64,000 nt of DNA from Pohlia nutans (Eukaryota > Streptophyta > Bryopsida > Bryales > Mniaceae), in NCBI GenBank assembly GCA_022496805.1, contig CM040085.1:16769811-16833810 (forward strand). Reading direction: 5' to 3'. The translations under genes were made by a program, and so were the position numbers. Below are positions 1 to 12,351 of the stretch, one piece after another. The first letter of the stretch is position 1. Every line of letters begins with the position of its first letter. A model generated the notes under the pieces. That model made no database searches and was not told where the DNA came from. It saw nothing but the letters and a program-made list of their open reading frames with translations.

Positions 1-1165
1 TGCACGTATATCATTTTCAATCCTAATGAAGAGTTTATTGCCTAGTATAAATCTTTATCTTTAATATTCAACATGAATTCTTAACCTAAAAGGGTGCTCG
101 CTTATCATTGATTGAAATCTAAAATGTATGAAATTTTAGTAGTAAAAAGGGACATATTTCTGAGATGTGGTTTCCCTTATAATTAAAAAGAAAAGAGCTT
201 TGAGCTCAAGTGCATGGAGTACAAACTTTTGTACCAACTATATGACAAAAGATTTTGTGTAGGATAAGCCATTAGATATGTAGAAATATTACAAAGCACA
301 ATGCTCTATATATATTGAGGGATGCATTTTTTTTATTATTTGTTTTTTATTTTTATGTTTTTGTTATAGCCCTTTGGATATGGAAAAATTGTTTGCCATT
401 GGGTTTGTGCTTGGTATTGTTAAAAGGCTAATTAGTTTTGTGCAATTCCAAGTCATGCATAAGAGCATATTGAATTTAAAAAAAAAATCATCATTAGAAA
501 TTATGAAAAGAAATTAAATTTAAAATTTGGGATTTTTTCGTATATTCAATAAGCCCTCTTGAAAATAATATATACAAGACTCATTTTCAACCAATCAAAG
601 GATTTATATTGAATGTAATAGAATTTGTTTATGAAAATCTATGGTTACATTCATTTGGTGGAAGATTTTGTGTACATATAAGAGTTATTTTTAAATTTGT
701 GTAAATGATCCATGTGTCATGTGAAAGGACAAATTAATTTAATAACAATATTATAATAATAATAAAATCATCTGACTTAGGATCCTAAAGATAACTTTGT
801 ACATGAAATTGGTCATGTCATTTTTTTAGAACTGCTTACAATTGAAATCATTCAGTGATCCATAATTTTTGCTCCAATCCTGACTGGTCAAACAATATAG
901 AATAGATGGAGTAATTATCTAGAATTTGCAATATACTGCTATTGTATATGTAATTTGTGCATTGGCGTTTTAATATATTTAATACCGATTTCTTCTACAA
1001 TATATGTCCAAATCATGTGAAACCTTCGATGTATATATTACCTTTCTTTAGGAATTTATAACAGTACCATAAATCTTCCTTTGACTTTACAATTGCATGG
1101 ATTTATAACTTGATGACATAAAATAGTAAAGAGATATATAATTGATTTCGGTTTATCATAACCTC

Positions 1166-1172
<7 letters not shown>

Positions 1173-1224
<52 letters not shown>
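1173..1224. repeat. (TA)n microsatellite
   Basis: An almost pure TA dinucleotide run of about 50 bases, trailing into degenerate TAGA units at 1222-1236. Confidence 0.95.
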
Positions 1225-1226
<2 letters not shown>

Positions 1227-1364
1227 TATAGATAGAAGGATTTTTTATCACAATAAATTACTAAATTGAACAATTCAATCTTACTTTTTAATCTTATCTT
1301 ACTATAATATTGTAATATTTAATTTACTATTGACCTTTGAGATTATGTTTAAATTTTTGCCAAG

Positions 1365-1616
1365 AGATCAATGAAGATATGACATCATTTTAATGTAGAT
1401 GATAATAAATGGCACTTCATGTCAGTCTTATATGGTAAATTAATCAGGGATTAATTTGTTTCCAAAAGACCATTGAAGATATGATTTTATTTTAGTGTAC
1501 AATGACAATAAATGGCACTTCATGTCAGTTTGGCTTAATTTATTGTCAACAAATCACTGGAGATATGATTTTATTTTAGTGTACAATGGCAATAAGCGGC
1601 ATATCATATCAGTCTT
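1365..1616. repeat. Degenerate tandem repeat, three copies of a ~75-100 bp unit
   Basis: Three successive units share the words GAAGATATGA or GGAGATATGA, ATTTTATTTTAGTGTACAAT and AATAAATGGCACTTCATGTC. They lie at about 1365-1425, 1465-1530 and 1553-1610. Spacer sequence between them also aligns in part. No coding potential is visible. Confidence 0.75.
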
Positions 1617-3119
1617 CTACAGTAGGGTGGAATAACTTTCAATTGAGTGAAACTATGAAAATATAATGTACAATAGATTGGCTATGTGCCGTTGGGCCTG
1701 CGTGAGACACCAATTCGTCTCTCGGTGCTCATAGTAGTTAATTTTTTGTTTTCTTGTCTAAATTTTAAGCCTTTATTATTCTAAAAGGGGAAATTAGTGA
1801 AAATAGTAGAATATAGGGTAGAATAGCCAATTTTTTTTTTTTTTAGTTAATTAGTAAAAATGAAAAATTAGAATAAAAAAAGAAGTTATTTGGGTAACTT
1901 TTCATATAAAACCCACCAATCCAAGATATGGTTACCAAAGCTCTACTATAAGGGAAAATGCCTTCTAATACAATTATGAAATAGAGGTTAAAGTGAGAAT
2001 AAATATAGACTAATTACTACTTAAATTAAGAAGTAATTATGTCATTGAATAGTATGAATAATTTCATAAAAGTATTTTGAGTTTTTAGAAGACTCCCCAA
2101 AAAATATAGATTATTTCAGTTGTTTTTTTAGTGAATATTTTAATATCGTAGGCTATAATTAAGATTCAAAAAATCATGGGAAATTATTGAAAGACTCTTA
2201 AATTACCACCAAATTTGTAAAAGGTTATTAGAGCACTTTAGACTTGGTGGCAAAATTTAGAGATTGTTGGAGTGAGGGAACTACTAGTTTTTAAAATCAG
2301 AGGAGTTTATTGTAATTCTGCAGAATCATTTGAAGTTACCAGTTGCATAAAACAATCAATGAGTTCAAATTGATGTTCTAAAATACTATTCCAACTATTT
2401 GAAGACCAAAGATCTTAATGATGAAGTCAAGTGGAGTCAAAATTTCTTTTTACCGGCAACGTAAAACTGGATGGTAACTCCACCAAAGTAAAACCGGAAA
2501 TTTCACTATTTTTGCGAGGAGGGGTTTCCCTCTGCTATTTTGGGCCTTCTGAAGCCATTTTTGAAGTCAAATTCCCCGCCAAAGGTATATTTAGTAAGTT
2601 TTGAGGTTCAATAATAAAATGGATAAAAAATCTTATCGTTGATTTCATTCAACATTTGATGGTCAACTAGGCGCATGATTGAAGGCGCATTTTTGGATTC
2701 TCTTGTCCTCATCACCTAAATACTTCGTGGATAAAATGAAGAGATTAATAGTTATTCAACTAAAAAACAAATTGTAGTTGAAAGTCTTGTAAAAGAAAAC
2801 AAATTTTATTAGCGTAGCTGGTAGAAACGGAAAAGCGTAAAGCTTCTTGTTCGTATTAACTAAATGCCTTTGTGAATAATACGAAGGTAGTAATGGTGTG
2901 CAACTAATAAAACAAAATTAGATGAAAGTGTTGTAGGAAGAGAAAAAAATAATAATAAATTGTGGCGATAGGCGTTGAATAAAACAATGTAGTTAAATTG
3001 AGTTGTTGAGTATTATTTGACCCGAATTATTGATTTAATATACATTGAAGGGCTAGTGCCTCTCAAACCACCACAATTCATGATGGACGTTTGTTATAAG
3101 CCATATTTAGTGAGAATAC

Positions 3120-3182
3120 AAAGATCTCATCTCTTGCTTTCATCTCTTGTTTTCATCTCTTGCTCTCATCTCTTGTTCATGT
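3120..3182. repeat. Short tandem repeat (~14 bp unit, four copies)
   Basis: Four imperfect copies of a CATCTCTTGCTT-type unit follow one another. They account for the leucine/serine-rich 65-codon frame at 3017-3214, which I therefore do not call a gene. Confidence 0.8.
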
Positions 3183-3344
3183 TATTATTGTTTGTGTTTC
3201 TATTGGTAGTTTAGATTGTTGGAGTAGCTGATTGATTAGAATCTCTTGAGCTAATGAATTAGTATGTAGAAGGCAAATTAGTGAATAAAAGAAGAAATTA
3301 GTGCTTTATGTTGAGAATTGGTGTATGTGAAAATTAATTGTGGA

Positions 3345-3437
3345 AGTTAGTGTATGATAATTGGAAAGTAGTAGTTTCATCTCCTCCACATACTCCAAAT
3401 TGAAATTCAAATAGTTCCCAATTATCATACACTAACT
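3345..3437. repeat. 20-bp inverted repeat (hairpin)
   Basis: Positions 3345-3364 and 3418-3437 are exact reverse complements over 20 bases, with a 53-base loop. This is probably a small fold-back element. I could not define a target-site duplication. Confidence 0.7.
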
Positions 3438-6099
3438 CCAAATTGAAATTCTCTTTTCCTAGAAGATGCATATTGTAAGTCTCAAAATCAGAACTTCACA
3501 ATTCAAGATCTAATTGTTCACGGATTTTCTGTTATTTACAAGTTCAACAATGCAATGACGATAATATGGTTTGTAGAGCACTAAAGGGTTAATGGTCATG
3601 CTCTTGCCCAATCAACAGTACTTGTTGGTAGCATCCACTGAATACTATATGTAAGAATCCTCATTGCAGGTGTATATTTATGGAAACTAGAAAGACCTAG
3701 TCTTCACCCCATCACACTTTTGGACATCCCAAGAATCATGTGCACACAAACTTTCTGAACAAGATGCAAAAATGATTCCCTCTTCTTTCTAAAGCTTCTA
3801 CGTAATTTCACATTATCAAAAATTTATGACTCTAAGTAGTAGTCCTGAAACAATCCTGGATGGCAATGCTTCATATCACAATAACAAACTCCCAGCCAAT
3901 CACTACAGTAAATTGTGACCTATTCAACTAAAAATCAACTTCATTATGTTGTTTTTGACATGTGAAGGTGGTTTTTTGGATTCTTCATATTGAATCAAGA
4001 TGTTATCAATTAATATGTTGATCTTTTATCAACATATATCTAAATTTGTAATTTTCGTGACCAATCAATAGACTTCTAGTAGGATTATGTTGTTTTAGGC
4101 AACGGTGTGCTTTTATGTTAGGGGTGTCCATGTGGTAAAAAATATGACGTAGTGTGTAAAACATTTGCCATTAACACTAATTATTAATTATGGATTTTTT
4201 TTTAAATATTAAAAATTATGGAATATTTTGGAATATTTGGAATCATTCCTACATGTAATATATTATTTTAGAACCTTTAGAAAATATTCTTATAATATTT
4301 TGAAAATCTTTTTGGATATGATGCCTTTATATAGTAGGAATCGAGGAAAAGAATTGCCATTATCATAATTTCAATAGAATGTATCAATCAAGGCGTTAAC
4401 AAGTCCTATTACAACATCTAATCGTCTATAAATATTACACATTTGGATACAATGCAATTAATAGTATTTTTGAATTAAGATATTTCAAAATATCTTTTGT
4501 ACTCTTTTCCAAAAAAATCAAAAATCTATTCCAAAAAATATTTAATAGGCCACCAATAATTAAAAAGGGCAGAAACTGCGACTTGTAATTACATATTTTG
4601 GTCGGCTTACCGTGAAAACACCCAATGAGCAATGGTTTGGTGGCTCTTTAACCCTTGCTTCAACCCTTAAACGTCCAAGGATTTTCCTCATTTGTGAAGG
4701 CCATTTTCATCTTTGTATTTTATTTTTCTGAGAATTTTTTGTTGCATTTCATAGGTAATACCAAAAAGAAGCCAAAAAATTTAAATTTTATCCTAATTGA
4801 CCATTCTAGCTATATTTTTCATTGCTCCAAAGTAGGTCATCACGATATGCTCTTCGCATTTTGTTTACTATTTTGATTCTCATATTTATAGGATGGGATG
4901 GGTCAAAAATTATAAATTTTTGAATAAATGGATAGAAAATTTTATTTCACATACTGCAGAAAAAATCTAGATCAAACACAAACTCAAAGATGGTCAAAGT
5001 GTTCTTGACTTTGGATAAAGCTCTGATTTTTATGTTTATTTCTTACTCAGTATTGACAAATTAAGAACTCCATTCATTTTTGAAGGTCATTTTCACAACT
5101 TTTCTTTCAATTTTTTGAGAAATTTCTTTTTGTACATTATAATGTACATCAAAATGAAGCAAAATATGCAATTTATTACCTCAATTGATCAAATTAGCAA
5201 CTGTTTTCATTGCTACAAAGTAGCTCATTAACAAGTGTTGCGGAGATTATTTATTGGTTTTTCCTCAATTAGATGTCAGGATGAACCTAAAAGTAGAAAT
5301 TTAAAATATTAAAATAAAGATCTATTCATTTGACACTCTTTAGAGGACAAAAGCTCATGAAATTAAGCATGGTTCAAGTTTACTTGACTTTAAGATATGC
5401 AAAAAAAAAATAATGTGTATATCTCACATAATATTGAATATTGTAAAGAAATAAACGACTCCAATAAATGGGTTGAGAATTTTTGGAGGGGGTGGTTTTT
5501 TTAATTTTTGCTACAATCATCAATTTTGAAGCATCCTAGGTGTCTCGAGCACTTCACGTTTCACCCTTAAAGGACAAAAGATTTATGGTCTACAATTGAT
5601 CATTATGATTGATCATATTTTGTAAAGTATAATGTAGGTGCGGATTTTTTAAAATCATTAGACGAAATGAAGCTGATTGCACGTGTTGGTTAATTTTTAA
5701 TTTCTTAATTTCTTAATTTCTTAATTCAATAAAAATCGTCATACAAAGTTTTTAGGAAGTGCTTAAAAAATTTAAGGTCCAAAATGGGCTTCTTTGTCTT
5801 GAAAGGCTTAAAGTCAACATTTGATCGTTAAACAAAATAAAATCGAACATAGGCATTTTAACTTATATATACAACACTAGTTGAGAAATCATGGTTTTTA
5901 TGGTCTTGAGGTTATTTTCCTAAACTAACATACTTTTATTACAATTTTAGAAGAGGAAATAAAACAAAAATAACAAAAATAAACCCCCAAAAATTGATGA
6001 TTTAAAAAGCTGATTTTACAATTACTAATCGAGGTGTTATAATCTTCCTCATTATTTAATATTTTTTTCATAAATTTTTTATGTAGACTAATTAACATG

Positions 6100-6325
6100 T
6101 GTAGAATCTATCTGTATGGTTAGATTTTCCAAAAAAAAATTATCGATTTTGTTTTCAAATTTAGGGCCTCCCGGCCCCAAATTATCCAAGGAGGACTTAC
6201 TTGGGAACAAAAAACCATAGGAGGAGGGGGTTGTTTTTTTAAGTGGACCCCTACACGGAACAAAATAGGGGGCAATTTTGTCCCTATGCATTAAATATCA
6301 CTAGGCGTTCTAGAGACGGGAATTT
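6100..6325. mobile_element. MITE-like element, copy 1 of the GTCTCTAGAAC family
   Basis: Shares about 120 bases with the element at 12673-12932: a GGCCTnnnGGCCCCAAATT stretch, then an ACTTGGGAA word, GGAGGAGGGGGTTGTTTTTT, and AAAATAGGGGGCA before GTCCC. Both copies finish with a GTTCTAGAGA word just outside the shared block. The left boundary is approximate because its terminal repeat has decayed. Confidence 0.55.
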
Positions 6326-6430
6326 AGAGTTATAAGGCCTAAAATCAACATGCCTCCAAAATTAAGAAAATGGCGTTTGACATTAATAAATAACAAGAAA
6401 ACATTAGCAGTTGTACAAATGAATTCTTAC

Positions 6431-7015
6431 GTGGTCTGATGGATAAGAGATAATGTTTGAGCAAAAGCAGCTCCCGAACAACAACAACGCACGAAGGAAC
6501 AACAGCGCCGGAGCAGCAACCGCAATGGAGTAACAGCAACACCCGGAGCAGCAACGCAAAGACAACCAGCAATGCACGACAGCAGCACCGCACGGAGGCA
6601 CCAGCGCACGAAGAAGAGATTCGTACACATCCGTGCAAGCTACGCCATTTTCGGAGCCAGAGTCATCGTGTACCCGGGCGAACAAACACAATGAACACCA
6701 ACGGACTACGACCAGGAGCGAAGCACAACGCAGCAACGGAACCAAGCGAGACAACAAGCGACAACAACCCAAGATCCGAGGAGGGACAATCTTAGAATAG
6801 ACTTTCACCAGGGTCAAAGTTTTGTCCAGGCCTTGGCCCAAACAAGCGTTTTTCGCATGTAACTTTATTTTACATTAACCCCGGTGGGGACTTTCTGATA
6901 AGAGATAAGGTTTGGGAGCATGAGGTCTCGGGTTCAAACCCAAATGTCTCTAAGGCGTGGGCCCCGTGGTGGATCCATGGGCATATAGTAATTCCGGCGG
7001 GGCCTCTAGTGATTT
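6431..7015 (+). repeat. tRNA-derived SINE-like segment around a GC-rich insert
   Basis: Positions 6431-6455 resemble the A-box end of a tRNA-derived SINE (GTGGTCTGATGGATAAGAG). At 6891-6945 a second tRNA-like head runs through GAGCATGAGGTCTCGGG into GGTTCAAACCC, a good RNA polymerase III B box at 6931-6941. The two heads share a CTGAT(GG)ATAAGAGATAA core. The roughly 430 bases between them are strikingly richer in GC than the surroundings and full of CAGCAAC/ACAACA words. This may be a transduced or inserted fragment. I do not believe the open frames inside it (6457-6795 plus, 6404-6841 minus), which are low-complexity. Confidence 0.5.
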
Positions 7016-7164
7016 TTTTCTGGGGCAAAGAGAATTCTGCATTGGCGAAATTTCAGAGTAGGTATTTTTTATTTGTTTTTGTGCAAATTTGGCTTTTAAA
7101 GAAAAATCCAATTTACTACTCCAATATAATTGCGCTTACCAATGACCGGAACAACTTGACCTTT

Positions 7165-8039
7165 AGAGCATCTAACATCAAAATAAGTTTGCTAGAATCA
7201 TGCTAAAAACGTCATACGTATTTTGGTAGTGAATGAGACTACCTCCAACTTTAAGTATTTGTGGTGGAGAACTCTAGTCTTCCTTAATATACGCAAGCAT
7301 ATCTGCAGATATTACCTCTCCAAACTCCTCGTTGGAGTCTTCTAATCTTCCTAACGCTAACTATTCATTATCCAATGTTAGAGTTTCCACTGTCAGGTTG
7401 TGATTGGGGCGCTACAACTTGCATCCCCCGCCAACCGTTCTCACATTTGATGCCTCCCTCTATATATCGGTATAGTGGCTCCTACCAGCCCCGCCTCGAT
7501 TGAGGATGCTCTCATGGCATTTTCAATGCAACCATGCATACTATTTGATACCTAATAAAGGAGATCAAAACATCCTTAAATTATGTAGAAGACAAGTAGA
7601 CACTTCAAATTTGGAGAGTGTGTTGAGTCCTCCAAACCATCCTCCAAGACTAAATTTATGGAGATTCTTGTACTTTATTGGACATGTAATGGAACCTTAT
7701 ACTACATTCTAAATAAATGAAGGTTGTAATGGGTCTATTACTATATTCCATTAGACTCTTTGAATATAGAAAGTAAGCCACTTACAAGTCATTGCGCATG
7801 GATTCTGCAACAATCATGATGTGCAATTAGGAAGAGAAGATACACTAGCTTGAGTTGTTTTAAGGGCCCTCAAACGAGTTGTTGCATTTGGTGTCTCCTT
7901 CCAAATAAATTTTTCACTAATCCATGCACATGCATTTTTTAGAGCTAGATTAGCCTTTACTTCTTGTTTTTTCTGTCGGTAGATCGACACACACCTTGGA
8001 ATGTAGCTTGGTAAAAAAACATGGATAGAATCATCCATA
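7165..8039. other. Intergenic DNA
   Basis: No gene seen. A lone TTAGAGCATC at 7163-7172 and GATGCTCTC at 7504-7513 could be the decayed ends of a Tourist-like element, but the inner sequence does not pair. Confidence 0.4.
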
Positions 8040-8578
8040 TTAACCCCTAATGACAGAGGGGTAAGGGCAAAACCTAGATGTGTTATAAAACGTTACTTTT
8101 GCAACTATGATGAAGTTTGGTTCAAAAGAGAAAATGAGAAGCACGATGTTTAGTAATTATCCGTACAGTCAAACTTTCAAAAAAATAATTAGATACTCAT
8201 TTATTGAATTTACAAGCATTTACCATTAAATATTCACCAAAATTACAATTTTTATTTTTATAATTTGAAATTTGGTATGATTGGTTAAAACTAGATTTTC
8301 TATTCTAAAATTAAAAAAGGCAAAAAATTCAACATCATCACTTTCCTGAAATAGTAATTTTTATAATACTAGGAAAATATTGAGGTCTTTGTCATTGAAG
8401 AATTCCTTAGTGAACGTCAATATTGCTAATGAAATGCATCAAACAATTTTAGAACAGGATCTCTACCTCCAATTTTGACAAAAAATCAAAACTTGAAAAT
8501 TGTCATTTCCTGACCATGGGCAGTCATTACTGTTTGGGCTACAACCAAAAAATGGTCGATCGGTCATTTAGGGGTTAA
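8040..8578. mobile_element. TTAA-flanked MITE, piggyBac-like, family C copy 1
   Basis: Begins TTAACCCCTAATGAC and ends with the reverse complement of TTAACCCCTAAATGACCG, so both edges carry TTAA next to a CCCC terminus. It is 539 bp with no open frame. The interior matches the element at 61571-62118 around AGATGTGTTATAA and GATGAAGTTTGGTTCAA, and both end with an ACCAAAAAATGGTCG stretch before the terminus. Confidence 0.85.
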
Positions 8579-8731
8579 TATGTTCATTCATAAATTTATC
8601 TATTATAGGGCACTTTCATCCAAATAGTGGCGATTTTGGTTTTTATTATTTTAAGAAGGCATTGACAATTCCATCCACTTTTTTCCATGTTTTCTAATGT
8701 ACAAGTACCCACATCCAAACTGAGGTAAGAT

Positions 8732-10055
8732 TTAACCCTTTGACGCGCCAGCGTCCATATTCTGGACGCTGGATGATTTCTGACGCGTCCCTTTACCATA
8801 TACGGCGATGTTTTCCATCCATCCAAAATTCTCTTGATTCTTGTGCTAGTTGACTATCCTTTGAACGGTTTGGATCTTCAAAATAGGTTATTATGGTTTT
8901 TAGAAAATTAACACAATTGGTTTATGTCAAGTTTCATTCTTAGTTCAAAAAGTTAGACCTTAAACATGATTTTCCATAATAAGTAGAATCAAATAGGGTG
9001 ATTGCAAGCTACGGTCACCCACATTTTTTGTCGCAATGTAAGCATTGCTGCACTTTTTCAATCTTTGGAAAATCATCAATAAATATTGAGATGGAATTTT
9101 GTGACGAAACAAATTGCATTGTTTCTAGAATTCCAAAGTTTGGATGTCTACCACAAAAAAGTTTGCAAAATTTCAATCTCTCTATCCAAATTAAGCATTT
9201 CTACTTGGATTTGGTAGCGTGTCGCTTGTCAAAAGTGCACCTATTTTATGGGAAATGCTAGAAGGGGGTCAAATTTGAACTTCACAAATTTATAGGAACA
9301 TAACACAAGTATGTACAAAGCTACCGTATTTTATTATTTTTGGTATCACGCTTACTTATTTTTTAATTAATTGTTTCATAATGTTTTTGTTCTTTAAGAT
9401 TTTCGTGCAGTTAAAACTTTAAATTTTTTTTTTTTTTTTTTGAAAATGAAATAATGATCCAATTTCAGAGGTGGGATATAAAATGCATTTTTCATAAAAC
9501 CTAGCTATGGATGTTATGTAAAAAAGGCTCTAATTACCCCTACTCGGTAAAAAACAAAAAAGGCTGTGGAATAAAGCACAAAGTCTTGAAATTAACTTAA
9601 CAATTGCTAAATTGAAAGTATTAGCATAAATCCTATTTGGGATGGTGAAATTTTTGATCTAATTGAAAGTTGAGAGGTGCGCATTACAACGCTAGTGCAT
9701 GAGTTGCACGGCCTTTAGCTGCACAAGCTGCACTCTCCATTTGGTAGACCGTAGCTTGCAATCACCCAATAATGGAAACCATACCATCTTGTAGTGCATG
9801 TTATTCCAATTTCATTACAATATTTTTTAAATTTTTTGTGTTAATTTTGGATCTTTAATTGAATTTCAAGAGAAAACCTTGCAAAATTAATTCCAAAATA
9901 TTAATAATAAATATGATGAATCCAACCGTACAAATGTTATCTTCACATTGACATTTACAACTTTGCTTTGTATATCAACTCCATTTCTATTTTTCATCAA
10001 ACATTTTATAACAAATCTTTAAAAACAGTGTTGAATCGGGACGTTAAAGGGTTAA
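8732..10055. mobile_element. TTAA-flanked element with piggyBac-type ends, family E
   Basis: Left end TTAACCCTTTGACGCGCCAG, right end (reverse complement) TTAACCCTTTAACGTCCC. CCCTTTG after TTAA is very close to canonical piggyBac termini. An internal palindrome near the left edge (CCAGCGTCC ... GGACGCTGG) is the sort of subterminal repeat a transposase binds. No transposase is left in its 1,324 bp. It carries a second, nested inverted repeat (8996-9016 / 9747-9767). Confidence 0.8.
8996..9767. mobile_element. Nested fold-back element inside the 8732-10055 element
   Basis: Positions 8996-9016 and 9747-9767 are exact 21-base inverted repeats beginning GGGTGATTGCAAGCTACGG. The 772-bp interval is probably a DNA transposon that inserted into the older TTAA element. 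An 87-codon frame at 8998-9261 overlaps its left arm and is not convincing. The flanks AATA / AATA give no clear duplication. Confidence 0.6.
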
Positions 10056-10218
10056 GTGAAAATTTGCCAACAAATTAATCGCTGAGTGCTGGCCGCTCCC
10101 TTCCTTGTATCATGTTCCTTTTTGCAATTGAAACACTTCAATTTGTGTCAAAATAAAACAAAAATAAATAATAAACAATAAATAGTACAAATTAAACACT
10201 GAGCCAAATAGCTATACA

Positions 10219-10668
10219 GAGTGCTACTATTGTAGTGGAGAGTGCTACTAGGGTTGGTTGTCCTATTACCAACCACTGCCCCAAATATGAGATGTAGACT
10301 TTTCTTGGGGCCACCACAGTTGAGACCCAAAACCACCAATTTCACTATTCAAGTAGACCAATGGCACGCCAAGGATTGCGAAGAAATAGTTGGTGGTTTT
10401 GGGTATCATTATGAGTGAAGTTAGCACCACATGGTGTGGAAATGGGGAAACCTAGTGATCGGTTTTGGGTCGCAGGTTACTTTCCACTTTGGAATTTTGT
10501 ATAAAATTGAGAAATGCAAATTATAAGTTGCAATTTTTTGCAATCCTCATGAAATCCTATTTCGAACGCGGTCATAATTTTTTTCCGGATTTACCACTGC
10601 CAAATATAGGTCAGATTGCTTAAGTGGTTGGTAATAGGACAGTCAATCCTATTGTAGTGGAGATGCTC
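10219..10668. mobile_element. MITE with ~45-bp imperfect terminal inverted repeats
   Basis: Positions 10260-10277 and 10623-10640 are exact 18-base inverted repeats, and pairing continues imperfectly outwards to a GAGTGCTAC left end and a GAGATGCTC right end. The right terminus (GAGCATCTCCAC when reversed) is the same as in the Tourist-like elements next door. No clear TAA duplication is visible. Confidence 0.65.
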
Positions 10669-10716
10669 TCATATTACATGACTCTACCACCCGCCCTAAA
10701 TATGCACGAGCATTAA

Positions 10717-11930
10717 GAGCAACTCCACCGCAGCCCTCCCAGAGTCCCTCGCACTCCAGAATTAGATGAAAAGTCCGAAGGGCCCTTCCAAAATGCCTCT
10801 TGACTCTGGATCCTAGCGTGTTAACCCCTAAATTTTTGAGCGACCAAATTCTGGTCGTTCCACTTTTTGGGCAGCCTCCAGGGACCTGATATTTTTAAAA
10901 ATTTCAATGAAAATTTCAGTGTAGCTTCCAAAACTACACTCTACATGTCGCACTTCGTTTCATGTCATTCCGATAAGTATTGCAAAAGTTATGAGCATTT
11001 GAAGTTTTTGAAGCGAGATCGGGCAGCAAGATTTTTTTAATTTTTTACTCTTTTTCAAAATTTCTTTTTTGATTCATGATTGGTTGATCTTTATCTACAA
11101 ATGAAGCTTTAAATGTACCTATTTTGAGCAATGGGATAAAAGTTACGAGGATATCTGTTTTTTGGGCAGTTTGGACAAAAAAAACTTTGAAGCTCATTTC
11201 TAAACTCAATTGTCAATATTTTTTAATGGAATAAAAGGCACTAGGTGAAGATTTCCAAGTACAACATTCTCACCATTAAGATTGACATTTTACAATTCCA
11301 TGTCAAACTTATTAATGATTTTCTTTTTCCTTTCACTTTGTACCCACTTCTAGTAATTGTTTTATGAATAAATTAATTTGAGCTTTTTCTTACAAGATTT
11401 TATATTTGAAGACTTAACTCAATTGTTAACATGGCCTTGCCATTCATTGAATTTCTAACCCATTCAAAAAGAAGATATTAATTTCTAAAGTTCAAATTTG
11501 TCACCGGATTGAACCCCAAAAAATCTTCTTTTGCAACTTTGATCCTTATAATCTAAGAATCTAATGGTCATTTTGCTCTCAAATTTTGTGCTCACATGAA
11601 AATTCAAGTTGGGCATTAGATCTTACGGTTAAATGATGAAAAAACTAAAAAACATATGATTTCTTCTGCAACTTCCAAATGCTGCGTTTTTCATGGTTTT
11701 TTGTGAGAATACGGTCCTGGTCCTTTAGGGGTTAAGAAACGGCCCTTCAAATCACTATTTGGTTGACTACATCCTCACATTCTACTTGTAATTGGTCTAT
11801 TGACTATTTAATGTGCACTTTTGATGTGTGAGGGGCCTCCAAGAGTGGGGGAGTGTAAGTGCAAGGGCTCTTCAAATGTAAATGAATAATTTGAGCGAGT
11901 CATCTCTAGCGTGTAGGAGTGGAGATGCTC
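10717..11930. mobile_element. Tourist-like (PIF/Harbinger) MITE split by a later insertion
   Basis: TAA at 10714-10716 is followed by GAGCAACTCCACCGC. The right end is GGAGTGGAGATGCTC followed by TAA at 11931-11933. Removing the TTAA-flanked element at 10821-11735 leaves about 300 bp of host MITE, so this element is older than its insert. The right TAA is shared with the next Tourist-like element. Confidence 0.75.
10821..11735. mobile_element. TTAA-flanked element, piggyBac-like, family D
   Basis: Left end TTAACCCCTAAATTTTTG, right end (reversed) TTAACCCCTAAAGGACCAGG. The right end shares its first 17 bases with the short family A elements, linking families A and D. It is 915 bp with no open frame of note. 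A subterminal palindrome, CGACCAAATTCTGGTCG, lies at the left edge. Confidence 0.85.
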
Positions 11931-11933
11931 TAA

Positions 11934-12351
11934 GAGCATCCTCACCGTTTCTCCAGACCCCAAACCGCGATTGCTTGTATGGAGCCCGCACTGTTTTCGT
12001 CGCCCCACCGGGACTCGCACAGGAGCCCTTGACGTCGCGGGCTCTGGAAAAAATGTCCCCCTCTCGCTATCCTGTTGTATTCGTGTAGTTTTGTTGGAGC
12101 CCAAAGTGCGGGAATTGTGAGGCAGATTTTGTCTATTTTCGGTTTAGGGAGAATGTGGCTCGACCAGGCTGCAGCTGTTGCACCCAAAAATGGTCGGTCA
12201 ACGCGGGCGTGGCTTGTTCGCAGCTGTATTTGCCCCTGAAACCGTGTGGCATCAGTGAGGCTCCCAAAATTTGGCGAGTCACAAGTTAAGATCCGGGCCC
12301 TCCAGAGCTCCTTCCCCGAGCCTTTGATCTGGAGAAACGGTGAGGATGCTC
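11934..12351. mobile_element. Tourist-like (PIF/Harbinger) MITE with exact TAA duplication
   Basis: GAGCATCCTCACCGTTTCTC at the left edge is matched exactly by its reverse complement at the right edge; the full arms are 24 bases. TAA lies directly outside both ends (11931-11933 and 12352-12354). Length, terminal motif and 3-bp TWA duplication fit Tourist-type MITEs. The perfect arms suggest recent insertion. Confidence 0.9.

Larger units (their letters stand above)
1..6095. other. AT-rich intergenic DNA without a recognisable gene
   Basis: Long AT-rich stretch with frequent stops in all frames. The few open frames (for example 3017-3214, 4435-4632, 4655-4876) are short, low in complexity and match no family I know. 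Apart from the tandem and inverted repeats listed separately I see nothing functional here. Confidence 0.6.

Noticed and set aside
6404..6841. 145-codon minus-strand frame and overlapping frames in the GC-rich island
   Set aside because: Residues are dominated by Leu, Cys and Arg from the CAG/ACA-type repeats, several registers are open at once, and no domain is visible.
6874..6890. TTAACCCCGGTGGGG as another TTAA transposon end
   Set aside because: Lies within the SINE-like segment, is followed by CGG rather than TAA/TTT, and has no partner end within 2 kb.
6895..6960. Functional tRNA gene
   Set aside because: The B box is good but the A box is degenerate and no acceptor stem or anticodon arm can be formed; a SINE head fits better.
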